Shown here one piece after another: positions 34,475 to 44,857 of a DNA stretch of 64,000 nucleotides. Each line of letters begins with the position of its first letter. Position 1 is the stretch's first letter. Source of the stretch: Symsagittifera roscoffensis (lineage: Eukaryota; Xenacoelomorpha; Acoela; Convolutidae); the NCBI RefSeq assembly GCF_963678635.1, contig NC_087071.1:5471624-5535623 (forward strand), given 5' to 3'. The notes under the pieces are model-generated. The model saw only the letters and a list, made by a program, of their open reading frames with translations, was not told where the DNA came from and did no database searches. The position numbers and the translations under genes were made by a program.

Positions 34475-37400
34475 AAAAAGTGAAAAATCTGTTATATTTT
34501 TAGTCTCAAAACCACCATAAATATTATATGCTGCATGAACAAATAACCAATCTTCGGTTTATAATGTTGTCTTTATTTGTTTTTTTCTTACAAAGAAAAC
34601 AAATATCACTATTAGTGATTTTCGGTAACTCCGATAATTAGTTTGAGTTTTTAGTTAGTAAAAAACTATTAGTCCGCAAAAAAGGCCTCAATCTCACACT
34701 GTTCAACCACTATAAGCAACGAAAATTTCTTGCCATGTACAAACAGTTACTATGATTTCAGTTTATGCTGTGTGATAAATTCAGCAAAATTATCTAAGAG
34801 GACAAATTTCCTAAAGCGTTTTCTCAAATTATAATTTTCTAAACTTTATGTTTTCTTTTGTGAACGAACTTTATTTAGTGTTTTTAAGGACGAAACAAGA
34901 AAAACTCTAAGCGAACTTCTAAAATTTTTTCAAGTTTCATTCTAAACTGTTTGTTTGTCGGCCATGCATTTCTTCAAAAACAAAAATATATATCGGTAAA
35001 ACAATCACTTGAAGAAAGTTTTGTTACAGTACTAGACAAAGTAATTGAAGAGAACATTAATAAAATTGATTGTGTATGAAAATTTTCATAGATCTCTTTC
35101 AAATGGGCACTCCTTTTAAGAGCATCTCAGTACAAAATACAAAATATAAAAATCTATTTTTTTCAACCTTGAACTAGGGGCATAAATATCAAAATAACTC
35201 ATTATTCAATGCATAACTGATTGTTCGACTCTCTTGATCCAAATCTACTGTCTTTAAAAGATCTAACCCGGAATTGATTTCTTTTGATTTTTTTATTTCG
35301 ACTCGTGTCGGTTTTTTTTCAACCGGAGAAAGAAAATCAAATTCGCTTAAAACCCAGATCAAACAGATTCCGACCTTTTTCACCAAAATGCGATAGATTT
35401 CGACAGTTTCAGTTTTTCCTATCTATAAAACCATTATGTTGAGTCGACCGTTCCAGATCATTTTTTCGACACTTCGTACCAAAATTGAGTATGTTTCGAT
35501 ATTCTGGACTTTCTCCATTTTTCGACTTAAAATATTTCCATTTTTTAGCTGTAACTGAACCATATAAATCACAATTGGCAAAATTGATTTTAGTGTAAAA
35601 CGATTTTTGGTTTTGTAAGTACAGCGAGTGTTCCTGCGTTTTCTGAAATCAGCTTTAACTATTACAAAAAAAACTTTGAAAAACAAAAAAGTTTTTGACC
35701 TATATGTTGACTGCGCTCGATAAATTTTCAGCTGTGGTAAACATAAATTTCGACTGTGCTTGATCTATGTTTTGGTCTTTCTCAGCTGTCAATCGGAATG
35801 ATTAATTTGATTATTTTATGATAGTGTATGGTTGTTAGGCAAATTTTTGTTGGTTGTTGCTTGAAATGAAAAAAGCAAAACCGATAACTAAATAAAAGCA
35901 AAGATTCCGTAGCAATTTTATTGGTTTAAAACTGGAAACCAATTGTTCTGTTTTGATTAGCTTTACAAAAATGCTTTGAGTAGAAATTTTTTCTTACCGT
36001 GGTTCTCATACTTTGTATATCCTAATTCATTATCGATGAATGTATCTTCCTGATGAGGTAAATTGAACAAATTTTTTTTTCGAGATACTTCTCAGTGTGA
36101 ATTGAAAAACATTCTTGATCTCATGAAAACCTTTCTTGAAAAACATGCTTTTTTGTCCTATGTTTCATGTTTTTGACCAAAATCGCGTGGTTCTGCTAAC
36201 TTTGTGCACTACTTCAATTGGCTTTTTGGCCACCAATTTTTCAGACTGTCGAGATTGGTCCCCATTTTGGTCTCTTTCTTCTATGGAGGATGCTGAATGA
36301 GCAATGTTTTTTTAAAAAACCAACTGAATTAGCCCAATTTTCAGCTAAGTGAGCTGATTGAGCCCACCTTTAAGCAAGTTGGGCTCAATCAGTACTTAAT
36401 TTTCAAATAAATGGACTAGAACAGACATTAATTACAAAGATAGTTAGACAAAAGCCAAGAGCTTTTTTGTTTGACTCGCACCTTGCCAGCCAACTGCTTC
36501 CTCTAACTCATCGGATGAATTGACGTCTCAGGACAAAAAATATAAATCAAACATTCCAATAAACCAAGATTCAAAACTTGGTTTCTCTCTGAAGGTATTA
36601 AAAATTTGGCAGCAAATTTTTACTACGAATACTTGAAAAAAGTCTTGACAACGTTGAAGTTGATTTCGATTTTTCATCGGAAATTTCAGGGATTTCTTGC
36701 ACTTGCAAAAAGTTTGATAAACTAACGAACCAGTACTTAGGGCTAGTTTTGATTATAACTTTAAAAATCACCTTTAATGAATTGTGAAACCGGAAAATAA
36801 AGTCAAGCATTTTCTGCGAAAAAGATAACTTTTTTTCTAAAACAATGGGAACCGCAAGAACTTGTTGTTTCGGCAGCTCTCAATATCAACTCGTGGATTA
36901 ACTCCCTTAGACAAATCGTAGATTAACAAGTATGCTTGACCTCAAATCAATATACTGCAAATATAGGGACCTCGAAATGTGAAAAATAGGCACAAACAAC
37001 ATGAAAAAAAATCATAATAGGAAAATTTGTGTTGTTCCACCGGGTTGGTACAAACATGACTTCCTAAAACGCGCGCGTTGAGCAAAAAAAACCTATCTTT
37101 TAGACCTTACTACGTGTCATTTTCTCCAACTTGGTCTCAAGAAAAGAGAAGAACACCTCACTAAAAAGGTTTTTCAGAAAATGTTTATTGGAACACACAG
37201 ACATGGTTTAAAAGTCCTAGATCTGATTTTTCAACAGGATAAACACGGTAGTGAATGGTTCAAGATTTATAAACCAAATGAGCAATAACGATCCAAAAAA
37301 GACCCAAAAAGATCCCTGTTCTGCCAATACTTAGAGTTACTGTTGGTTTGCTCTAAACATACCGAGTTAAGGGCACTAATTAGGCTCAATTGGATGAAAA

Positions 37401-37496
37401 AATGGGCTCACTCCGCTTTTTTCTAATAGTTGGGTTAACCAGCTCTTATTTGAAAAAAAACGGGCTCATTCAATTGTTTTGCTAAATTTTGGGCTC

Positions 37497-37775
37497 TGTG
37501 GTGCGTCGTTGTTTAATCTTAAACATGACGTCATCAGTGTGCTAGCTATTTCGTGCTAAACTCCATTATCGGTCAAGGTCGTTACCGACCTGCCAATCCA
37601 CTTGAACTTTAACAGCATGCGCTCTATTCACTCTCTGTCAACTTATGAAAGATTTGAGTTGTATTTACTTCTATTGTCATGACATTATTTAAATACTAAT
37701 CTATCTATATTATCTATATGATAAAATAACAAGGAGAATTAATTCTTGTTTTAAACTGTCTTTCGACGTTTCACA
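37497..37775 (+). repeat. 5' LTR of the Ty3 element
   Basis: 279 bases, starting TGTGG and ending TTTCACA, so with the usual TG...CA ends, and followed at once by TGGCGCAG. It contains a CRE-type site TGACGTCA (37526-37533) and a TATA-like CTATATGATAAAATA stretch near 37713. The second LTR expected at the other end is not found. Confidence 0.75.
37526..37533. promoter_or_regulatory. CRE/ATF-type palindrome in the LTR
   Basis: TGACGTCA, an exact match to the cyclic-AMP response element consensus, lies 30 bases into the LTR where U3 enhancer elements are expected. An 8-base match can be chance. Confidence 0.4.
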
Positions 37776-40700
37776 TGGCGCAGCCAGCAGTTTCGACCTC
37801 CGAGGATCGAACTGACCTGTTGGGCGTATCCGTATTTTGGCATAAACCAACTGCGGACCCACCACATAGCTGGGACTCGTGGATAGGTCAATTCAACTTG
37901 GCAATTACTCTAAGAGAGAGATGCGATCCACGAGAGTTATTAAAACCGCCGGGTATCGTACACGACGATCCTGCTCCAAAACCAGAAGTCGTAGGGGCGG
38001 ATGAAGATGCTACAGCAATCGCAAGTCGTATTGCACGTAATGACGCAGCAGTCCGGAAAGTCACAGAAATGAATGAAGAGCGCCGGGCGAAAGGTCCCCG
38101 AGTGGCACCAGGAGTGTATTATTTCGAGGTTGAACAACGGGTTAAGTCTCGTTTATTCTTCTCGCTCGGCTCAGAAGGGAGGAAAAGATTCCTCCAAAGT
38201 TATCCTCATGCAGATCTGAGTGAACTAACGTTTCGGGAATTCCATGAATTCTGTGTTCTCCTATTCAGAAAGGAGAAAAATTTCATCATTGAACGTATGC
38301 AAATCTACAACGCGGTACATTCAGACCGAGAAAATTTGGAAGCATTCTATTTACGATTGACGGGACAAGCCGCCCTGTGTGGATGGACAATTGATCAAGA
38401 AAAGGAAGTCGTCAGAGATATATTCATCGCAAAAATGAGATATAAGGATATCCAGAGAGAATTATGCATTCACCCAGGTGCTACTCCGGAGGATTCTCTG
38501 AAATCAGCTTTACTGCAAGAAAAGGGAGCACAGACGGCAACCGACTTGCAAAGGCAACTCGGGAGTTCGTCGTCGTCGGGCAACTATTCCCAGGCAGGTA
38601 ATACTATGGGTCAGAATTCCAGGATCAAACAGGAACCCACATTCTCTGTCCAGGGTAAGAAACTTTCAGACAGGATTAGTCGGGCCCAGAATGGTAAGAA
38701 GAAGGAGATCAACAATAAATCGAAGTCATGTTATTTCTGTGGTAACAGATTCTCACCAAACCACAAGCAAAGTTGTCCAGCCAGAAATGTTACTTGCAGG
38801 AATTGTAACAAAAAGGGACACTTTGCCAAATGCTGTAATTCTAAGAATGTAGCGAACGTGGAAGCTGAGTCAGATGAGACAGTGGAAGAAACATGTAATT
38901 TCATCACGTCCGATAGTGAGTCGGAATTCACTGTTTTATCTGTAGCAGCTGTGAAACCAAGTCTACCAATTAAATCAGTGAAAAGGTTGGAGGTGGTAAA
39001 TGCAGCCACGGGTAAGTTACGTTCCATCCAGATTACACTACGTTGTGGTAAGACGTTTTTCAAGGCAACAGTAGATACTGGGAGTCCAGCCTCCTTCGTG
39101 AATAAAAAGACAGCAGACTATATTATAAAAACGGTTCCTTCAGCCAAGTTCTTCACGGTTCAAGAAAGTCCAATTGATACAGTTTACGTTGACTATAATC
39201 GGAAGAAAATTGAATTGATGGGTACGTTGATTGTGGATGTATCATCTTTGGGATGGCATATCAAGTCTGCAAAATTCCTCATATCAGAAAATCGAACACG
39301 CTGTTTACTGGGTTTGGATATGCAACCACAATTGGGAGTAAGAACAACGCAAGTCAGACCAGATCGTCCTTTGGTGGGAGAAGTCTCCCAATCAGACCCG
39401 AATTTAACATCGGATTCATGGAAATCTCACTTTCACCAGAAGTTCCATCGGGTGTTCAATAGAATCGGCAAAGCCAAAAACCACAAAGTATTCTCTACGT
39501 TCAAGTCTCCACTTGTCCCAATCCAAGAAAAGGGTAGGAGAGTGCCGGTGCATATTCAGGATAAAGTTGGTAAGGAAATTCAAAAACTCATTCATGAAGG
39601 GCACGTGGTTAAATTGAATAAATGTACCAGTGAATATTTCATCTCTCCGATAGTAATTACGGCGAAGAAAGATGGTTCTGTGAAATTAGCTATGGATGCT
39701 AAACCTATGAATGAACAAATTCATAAGAATCATTACCAAATGCCAAATTTGTTAGAACTATTGGACTCAGCCGCCCAGATAATTACATCGGATATTTCAG
39801 GAGATGTTTGGTTTACGTCCTTAGATTTAAAATATGCCTTCAGCCAGATTCCGCTCAGTGAGGAAATTAGCCGACATTGCAATTTTAATATCGTCTGCGG
39901 AGAACAAACTGGTACGTATCGGTTCAAGACGGGGTTTTATGGTCTTACGGACATGCCAAAGGAATTCCAAAAAGCGATGGACAACACTCTCCAGAGTCTG
40001 TCAGGAGTATTTTGTTTCCTTGATGATATTCTGATTGTCTCGAAGGGCTCAGTCGAGGTTCATAATATTCTTGTAGACAAGGTGATAAGTCGTCTGGATA
40101 AAGAAGGTTTTGCTCTGAAACTTTCAAAATGTGAGTTTTCCTTAAATCAATTATCTTGGTTAGGATACGATATTGATTCAGAAGGATATAGACCGAAACG
40201 TTCTAAGATAGAGGCAGTACTCGCTCTGGAACCACCAAGGACACTCAAACAACTCCGTTCATTCATGGGCATACTCAACCATCTACAACGGTTTTTACCG
40301 AATCTTCAGGTCCATTCCGACCAATTACGCCCGTCACTAACGGCAGGGAATAAAAGCAAATTTGAGTGGGGGGAATGTCAGCAAATGGCATTTCGCAACA
40401 TCTTACAGCTGATCGCGAACATAACAAAAATGTATCACTATGACCAAAGCCGGAACTCGCGAGTTAAATGTGACGCTAGTCATAGTGGTCTGGGTGCAGC
40501 ATTAGAACAGGAGATAGAGGAGGATGTTTGGGTGCCAATTGCTTTTGCATCACGTTTTCTAAACGATCAGGAGAAGAAATATAGTACCAATGAGTTAGAA
40601 CTCCTAGCAATTGTATGGTCGTGTGAGCATTTCCGAACGTATTTGTTAGGGAATCATTTCGTGATTCTAACTGATCATAAAGCAATCATATCTGCATTAA

Positions 40701-43700
40701 AGACGAACCGTGGAAACAAAACGTATCAGTCACGTTTAACTCGATGGGCTGATAGGTTATTACCTTTCGACTTCGATATTTTCCATATCTCCGGCTGTAA
40801 GCTAGGAATCGTGGATTACTTATCTCGGTTTCCAACATTCGAAGCTCCACCACCGAGTAGTTTTGATGAACAATATGTCGTCAAATGCATTAGTCGATTC
40901 TTTGAGGCATGCGAATTCTTGGACGGTTGGGCCAAGCATCATACTTCATCTGAGGAGTTATCAAATACCGTGGAAATAGGTCAGGATTATGTTGTACCTG
41001 TTCAAATTAACCTAGTTGAATTATTGGGAAATTGTCAATCTCGGATCAATTGTCCCGATATCAATAGTTCACTTGTTGCAACGAACAAGTGTGGAAATAG
41101 AACGGTAGAGGGCGTCTTATTTCAAGACATTCAATCTACTTCGGAAAGTTTATATCCACTAGAGGGCGACAAAATGTTCGCCATTAGTCAAAATAACTCC
41201 TCTAATCCACCAATTTCTCCTCCGCTAGAGGGCGTCCAAAGTGTTGGCTCATATTCTAGCCAATCAGCGTCAAGTATTAACATGCCGAATTTTGCCACTT
41301 TCTCAGCATGGATCATAACTTATCTGCCATTTCTAATTTTATTGTGGATTATTACTTTGGCAGTGAGCAGTTGTCATCTGTTGGCATTAATAGTCAATTT
41401 TTTTGTCTTGATTTCAACATATCGGATTGGTTGGATAGAAATTATTTTGAGTGTTTTTCACTTTCAGACTGCAATGAATCCCAACACAAGTACCAACAAC
41501 ACAAACGACAGTTTCGAGCAGTTGTTAAATCAGTATCTGCCGGTCACTCAACATTGGTTCTCCTCAGATAGAGCCAGGCCGCGGTTTCGCGCGGGGGCTG
41601 TTCGACCCAGAAGATCCACAACAGTTCAACGAGGAGTAGAATTGAGGAGTCAATACGCCCGTATTCTCGCGAATTTCAGGTCCAAACGGGGCAGGATGCC
41701 CAAACTACTATCTCAGTCAGTCAACAGCCTCGAGATTTTAAAGTCACCAGTGGTCGCTGCGGACCAAAAATCATTAACTGGACTGGTGGGAATTCTGGAC
41801 TCAGATGTATTATCGGAGCTAACGGATGAAGATGCCAGTTTAAGCCTCATGAAACGAGCAATTATCAACCGGGATTACGAAGGATTTTGCCGTATCGACT
41901 CCTATATTAAATCATTTTGGCATTGTGCAGCGGTAGTTGATGGATGTGTTGTGGTGGATAATAGGATCGGTATTCCCATGTGTCTTCGCAAACCTTTGTT
42001 ATCTCGACTTCATAGATCGCATGCGGGTCAGTTAGCAATGGTTGACGCGGCACAATACATCTGGTGGCCCCGAATGCATCGGGACATTATACAACTGTGC
42101 AAAGATTGTCCTCAGTGCACAAAGTTTGGTAAGAATTTGAAAGCGAACGTATCATTTAATTCATCCAAGCCGTTACCCCTTTTATCGGGTCCTAATGAAG
42201 AGCTGCAACTTGATTACGCAGGCCCTCTACTTGACTCATTGGGTAACAGTATTTATATCTTGGTCGCAATCGTCCGTTATTCAAAATATCCGTCGGCTTT
42301 GATTACGCGTTCCACGCGAGGACGGAAGATCATTAAATTTCTTAAGTCATACATTCAACAGCACAGTATTCCCAGATCCATTAAAACAGACCAGTACTCC
42401 GGTTTCAAAAATAAATTAGTGCAAAATTTTTGTCTAGAGAAAAATATTGTACAATATTTTTGTCCGGTGGGGGACCATCGTGGCTGTGGTTTAGTCGAAC
42501 GGTCGATACAAACAATTAAGCGTCGCTTGGGGGCCTCTCGGTTAAGTTCGGATTTCTCTAATGTTCAGGATACCCTTAGGAATATTATTGAAGATATCCG
42601 GGTTACAAAAAATTCAGTTACCGGGGTCTCCCCGTTTGAACTTCATTTTGGTCGTCCTCCGAATACGGAGCTATCTATAGCGGCTGATCGGTTAACGTCG
42701 GGAATTCATTTAGACAACCAACGTTTGGAACGGGACCTGCTCACACCAGAGCAACGACGGGAGCAGTGCGATAGTCGCCCTAGAATCAAAGTCGTCAAGA
42801 AAGGACAATCAAGCCCGACGGTGTCTCCACATTTTGGTGGAACCACAGATTCAATAGCGGATACACCCCACTACCGTGCACTGGAGAGCTTGGCACAATC
42901 TGCAAACCAGTGGTTGTCATTGAAAAAGTCTCTAACACATCAGGAGGGGGTCAAAGCCCTGAAGACTCTGACGGAGAGAAATCAAATCCTCGCAGCCACT
43001 CTTCGTTCGAATTTGTCTGCTGGTACCCTCAGATTCCGGAACCAAATGCCAACGGAACAAATTCGCCCTTCGTTGCCAAAACGTAATTTGGATTATTTAG
43101 TATTGAACGAACCAAATAAGGTCGAAATTTTTCGGAAATTTCTAAATAAGAAGTCTGGCAAAGAACTTTTCAAACCTTATAAGGGCAAAATCGTGCGGAT
43201 CACTGATTCCACATATATTTCTGATAAAGGGAAAGTTATTAGAAGGAATCACTTGGCAGTGCGTCTTAAATCAACCCCTCTAAGTTTTTCAGGAAAACAA
43301 TTAACTCCGGTGAAGAAAGGGAAGAAACGCCCAAACGTGCCATCTTCAACATCATCATCGGAAGATAATAGGCCTCTCAAACGAGCGGGTTCCAGGCAAC
43401 GTATTTCAGCGAAAACAGTGTACGTGCCTGCTCATTCGAAATTTCCTTCTATGCCAGTTTCACATACTCCACCTCGCGGTCAAATGGTGGCGTCAAAATT
43501 AAGGGAAGATGCAACTTCGGAGGCTCCGGGTATACAGAACATCCCGTATCCACAGCATTCTACTCCGATGGTAGACTTGACAGTCTCTTCCTCTACGTCG
43601 GGTAATCCAGGAACAGAGGCTCCTATTAGCGTCAAGCCAAGGTGTATTAATTTCAAACCGAAATCTACAGTTATTGTCTCTTCCTCTAAGTCTGGCAATT

Positions 43701-44200
43701 CAGGAACGGAAATTCCTATTAGCATCAAGCCAAAGGCGCCAATTCCAATAATGACCCCAGTAGGCTCAGATCTTATTCCTATCTCTTCAGACGATGAATC
43801 GTCAATCTTGAAGTCACAAGTAGGAACTTCATCAAAATTGGTAGCATCGGGTTCTAACAACCAATATAGTCACGGCATACTTTCGGAACAGGATGGGAAT
43901 ATGTCTTCTTCGTCAAATTCGTCACGATCTTCTTCACGACGGAAAAAGCAAACTACATTCTACGGTAGCCCTATTAGACACTCAGTTAATGTCATTCAGT
44001 CTCAGTCAGCAACTACGCCTCCGTCAACTCCTGCCTCTCCGGATAAGAAAGTCCGTTTTGTCGTGTCCAGTTCTGATCGTACTAATCAAGTAAGCCAGTC
44101 TCGGGCTGATATATCCGAGGATTCCCCAAAACATAGGAAATTTATTCGTTTTCCCAAAACGAGCACTTCCGACTTTCCTTCGCGTCGGTCAGATAGATAA
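37775..44200 (+). CDS. Ty3/gypsy Gag-Pol polyprotein, 2141 residues
   Basis: One uninterrupted frame. Gag occupies about residues 1-310. Two zinc knuckles follow: an atypical C319-C322-H330-C334 and a canonical C341-C344-H349-C354. The protease motif DTGS is at 434-437. Reverse transcriptase has D684 in SLDLKYAF and FLDD at 748-751 (Phe in place of the usual Tyr). RNase H is around D900. Residues about 1030-1350 form an unusual spacer with a strongly hydrophobic stretch (1176-1230). Integrase has an HHCC zinc region (H1413, H1416, C1442, C1445) and the D1480, D1539, E1575 triad with 35-residue D-E spacing. A long C-terminal extension includes a GPY/F-like module (around 1790-1825) and a Ser/Pro/Lys-rich tail with a duplicated SSS-SGN-GTE-PIS unit. 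Gag and Pol are fused without a frameshift. All catalytic residues seem present. Confidence 0.95.
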   Translation: MAQPAVSTSEDRTDLLGVSVFWHKPTADPPHSWDSWIGQFNLAITLRERCDPRELLKPPGIVHDDPAPKPEVVGADEDATAIASRIARNDAAVRKVTEMNEERRAKGPRVAPGVYYFEVEQRVKSRLFFSLGSEGRKRFLQSYPHADLSELTFREFHEFCVLLFRKEKNFIIERMQIYNAVHSDRENLEAFYLRLTGQAALCGWTIDQEKEVVRDIFIAKMRYKDIQRELCIHPGATPEDSLKSALLQEKGAQTATDLQRQLGSSSSSGNYSQAGNTMGQNSRIKQEPTFSVQGKKLSDRISRAQNGKKKEINNKSKSCYFCGNRFSPNHKQSCPARNVTCRNCNKKGHFAKCCNSKNVANVEAESDETVEETCNFITSDSESEFTVLSVAAVKPSLPIKSVKRLEVVNAATGKLRSIQITLRCGKTFFKATVDTGSPASFVNKKTADYIIKTVPSAKFFTVQESPIDTVYVDYNRKKIELMGTLIVDVSSLGWHIKSAKFLISENRTRCLLGLDMQPQLGVRTTQVRPDRPLVGEVSQSDPNLTSDSWKSHFHQKFHRVFNRIGKAKNHKVFSTFKSPLVPIQEKGRRVPVHIQDKVGKEIQKLIHEGHVVKLNKCTSEYFISPIVITAKKDGSVKLAMDAKPMNEQIHKNHYQMPNLLELLDSAAQIITSDISGDVWFTSLDLKYAFSQIPLSEEISRHCNFNIVCGEQTGTYRFKTGFYGLTDMPKEFQKAMDNTLQSLSGVFCFLDDILIVSKGSVEVHNILVDKVISRLDKEGFALKLSKCEFSLNQLSWLGYDIDSEGYRPKRSKIEAVLALEPPRTLKQLRSFMGILNHLQRFLPNLQVHSDQLRPSLTAGNKSKFEWGECQQMAFRNILQLIANITKMYHYDQSRNSRVKCDASHSGLGAALEQEIEEDVWVPIAFASRFLNDQEKKYSTNELELLAIVWSCEHFRTYLLGNHFVILTDHKAIISALKTNRGNKTYQSRLTRWADRLLPFDFDIFHISGCKLGIVDYLSRFPTFEAPPPSSFDEQYVVKCISRFFEACEFLDGWAKHHTSSEELSNTVEIGQDYVVPVQINLVELLGNCQSRINCPDINSSLVATNKCGNRTVEGVLFQDIQSTSESLYPLEGDKMFAISQNNSSNPPISPPLEGVQSVGSYSSQSASSINMPNFATFSAWIITYLPFLILLWIITLAVSSCHLLALIVNFFVLISTYRIGWIEIILSVFHFQTAMNPNTSTNNTNDSFEQLLNQYLPVTQHWFSSDRARPRFRAGAVRPRRSTTVQRGVELRSQYARILANFRSKRGRMPKLLSQSVNSLEILKSPVVAADQKSLTGLVGILDSDVLSELTDEDASLSLMKRAIINRDYEGFCRIDSYIKSFWHCAAVVDGCVVVDNRIGIPMCLRKPLLSRLHRSHAGQLAMVDAAQYIWWPRMHRDIIQLCKDCPQCTKFGKNLKANVSFNSSKPLPLLSGPNEELQLDYAGPLLDSLGNSIYILVAIVRYSKYPSALITRSTRGRKIIKFLKSYIQQHSIPRSIKTDQYSGFKNKLVQNFCLEKNIVQYFCPVGDHRGCGLVERSIQTIKRRLGASRLSSDFSNVQDTLRNIIEDIRVTKNSVTGVSPFELHFGRPPNTELSIAADRLTSGIHLDNQRLERDLLTPEQRREQCDSRPRIKVVKKGQSSPTVSPHFGGTTDSIADTPHYRALESLAQSANQWLSLKKSLTHQEGVKALKTLTERNQILAATLRSNLSAGTLRFRNQMPTEQIRPSLPKRNLDYLVLNEPNKVEIFRKFLNKKSGKELFKPYKGKIVRITDSTYISDKGKVIRRNHLAVRLKSTPLSFSGKQLTPVKKGKKRPNVPSSTSSSEDNRPLKRAGSRQRISAKTVYVPAHSKFPSMPVSHTPPRGQMVASKLREDATSEAPGIQNIPYPQHSTPMVDLTVSSSTSGNPGTEAPISVKPRCINFKPKSTVIVSSSKSGNSGTEIPISIKPKAPIPIMTPVGSDLIPISSDDESSILKSQVGTSSKLVASGSNNQYSHGILSEQDGNMSSSSNSSRSSSRRKKQTTFYGSPIRHSVNVIQSQSATTPPSTPASPDKKVRFVVSSSDRTNQVSQSRADISEDSPKHRKFIRFPKTSTSDFPSRRSDR
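37776..37790 (+). promoter_or_regulatory. Primer-binding site of the Ty3 element
   Basis: TGGCGCAGCCAGCAG directly follows the LTR's CA end. It begins with the TGGCGC typical of tRNA-primed reverse transcription. The gag start codon ATG at 37775 uses the last LTR base, so primer site and coding sequence overlap completely. Confidence 0.65.
41104..41234 (+). promoter_or_regulatory. Three CTCF-like motifs inside pol
   Basis: TAGAGGGCG occurs three times in 131 bases (41106, 41160 and 41226). The middle one, CCACTAGAGGGCG, fits the CTCF core consensus CCASYAGRKGGCR. The third, CCGCTAGAGGGCG, differs at one base. They are in frame and encode a repeated (L/V)EG, so a protein-level reason is equally possible. 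Confidence 0.4.
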
Positions 44201-44389
44201 AACTTTTGTATTTATCGAATTCGGCATTTGGTCCAGAACCTATACAAACTGTTGTACCCTGTATTTGTTAAAACTTTAAACTTTATACCAAATTTCTATT
44301 TGTAAAACTTCATGTCGGTCAGACAAATGAAACTTTTGCATTTACCGGATTCAGCATTTGGTCCAGAAATCATACAAACAACAGTAAGC
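44188..44389 (+). repeat. Direct repeat at the 3' end of the Ty3 element
   Basis: About 70 bases starting TCGGTCAGAT near the stop codon (44188) recur from about 44315 (TCGGTCAGACAAATGAAACT). Both contain GCATTTGGTCCAGAA and end AACTGTTGTA or AACAACAGTA. The second copy abuts the host sequence. This is not an LTR copy. Confidence 0.75.
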
Positions 44390-44857
44390 TCAGTTGTTTG
44401 CATCGTCCATTGCAAAAAAAAGGAAAGCAATATTGGGATCAGTTTTGACCTCAAGCAACTGTGATTTACCCCGAGCACCCTTAAATCTTAATCCGGCTCG
44501 CAAATTTCCATTTTCATTTCTATCATAAACATATTTTCCAAAGAATTTTGAATGCCAAGTTTACAATATCAAAGCTTAAAAAAAATCATGAGTGAAAAAA
44601 TAGAATAAAAAAAACTGAGGCTTTTTTAAACGACTTTTTTCTGTCCTAAAAAGAAAAAGCGATTGTTTACAATATTAAGATGCTGCATCGAACCTTTTTT
44701 TTGCTATTCAGATACAAGGTTATAGCGACAACCCTGTTAACTCGTTTTCAACACTGAGGCAATACAAGCCCAAAAAACGCAAAAACAACATATTTTTCGA
44801 ATAATTTTTGATTTTTTCGTTTTCAAAACTTTTCTTGATACTCATATAAAAAACTGT

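Larger units (their letters stand above)
37497..44389 (+). mobile_element. Ty3/gypsy LTR retrotransposon with intact coding but no visible 3' LTR
   Basis: The element starts TGTGGTGCG directly after GGGCTC of the repeat arm. It holds a 5' LTR, a primer-binding site, one long gag-pol frame and a short 3' region, and stops near 44389, where the arm resumes with AAGCTCAG. The matching point in the other arm (near 60765) reads, inverted, GGGCTCAAGAAGCTCAG, giving an approximate empty site. A 4-base duplication GCTC is possible but the arms differ there. No sequence resembling the 5' LTR is present at the 3' end. Confidence 0.85.
34245..44857 (+). repeat. Left arm of a large inverted repeat (split by a Ty3 element)
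   Basis: 34245-37496 and about 44390-44857 together match, inverted, 60293-64000 almost end to end. A family-B MITE sits at the equivalent place in both arms (34273 and 63772). Divergence is about one base in ten by hand comparison over that MITE. The arm carries only short, non-conserved frames (for example minus-strand 35423-35686, whose partner in the other arm has a stop). The 6.9 kb retrotransposon at 37497-44389 is present only in this arm. The outer limit is unknown because the other arm leaves the window. Confidence 0.85.

Noticed and set aside
35423-35686. 87-codon minus-strand frame in the left repeat arm as a conserved gene
   Set aside because: The homologous stretch in the right arm has an in-frame stop and frameshifts, with no sign of selection on the protein.
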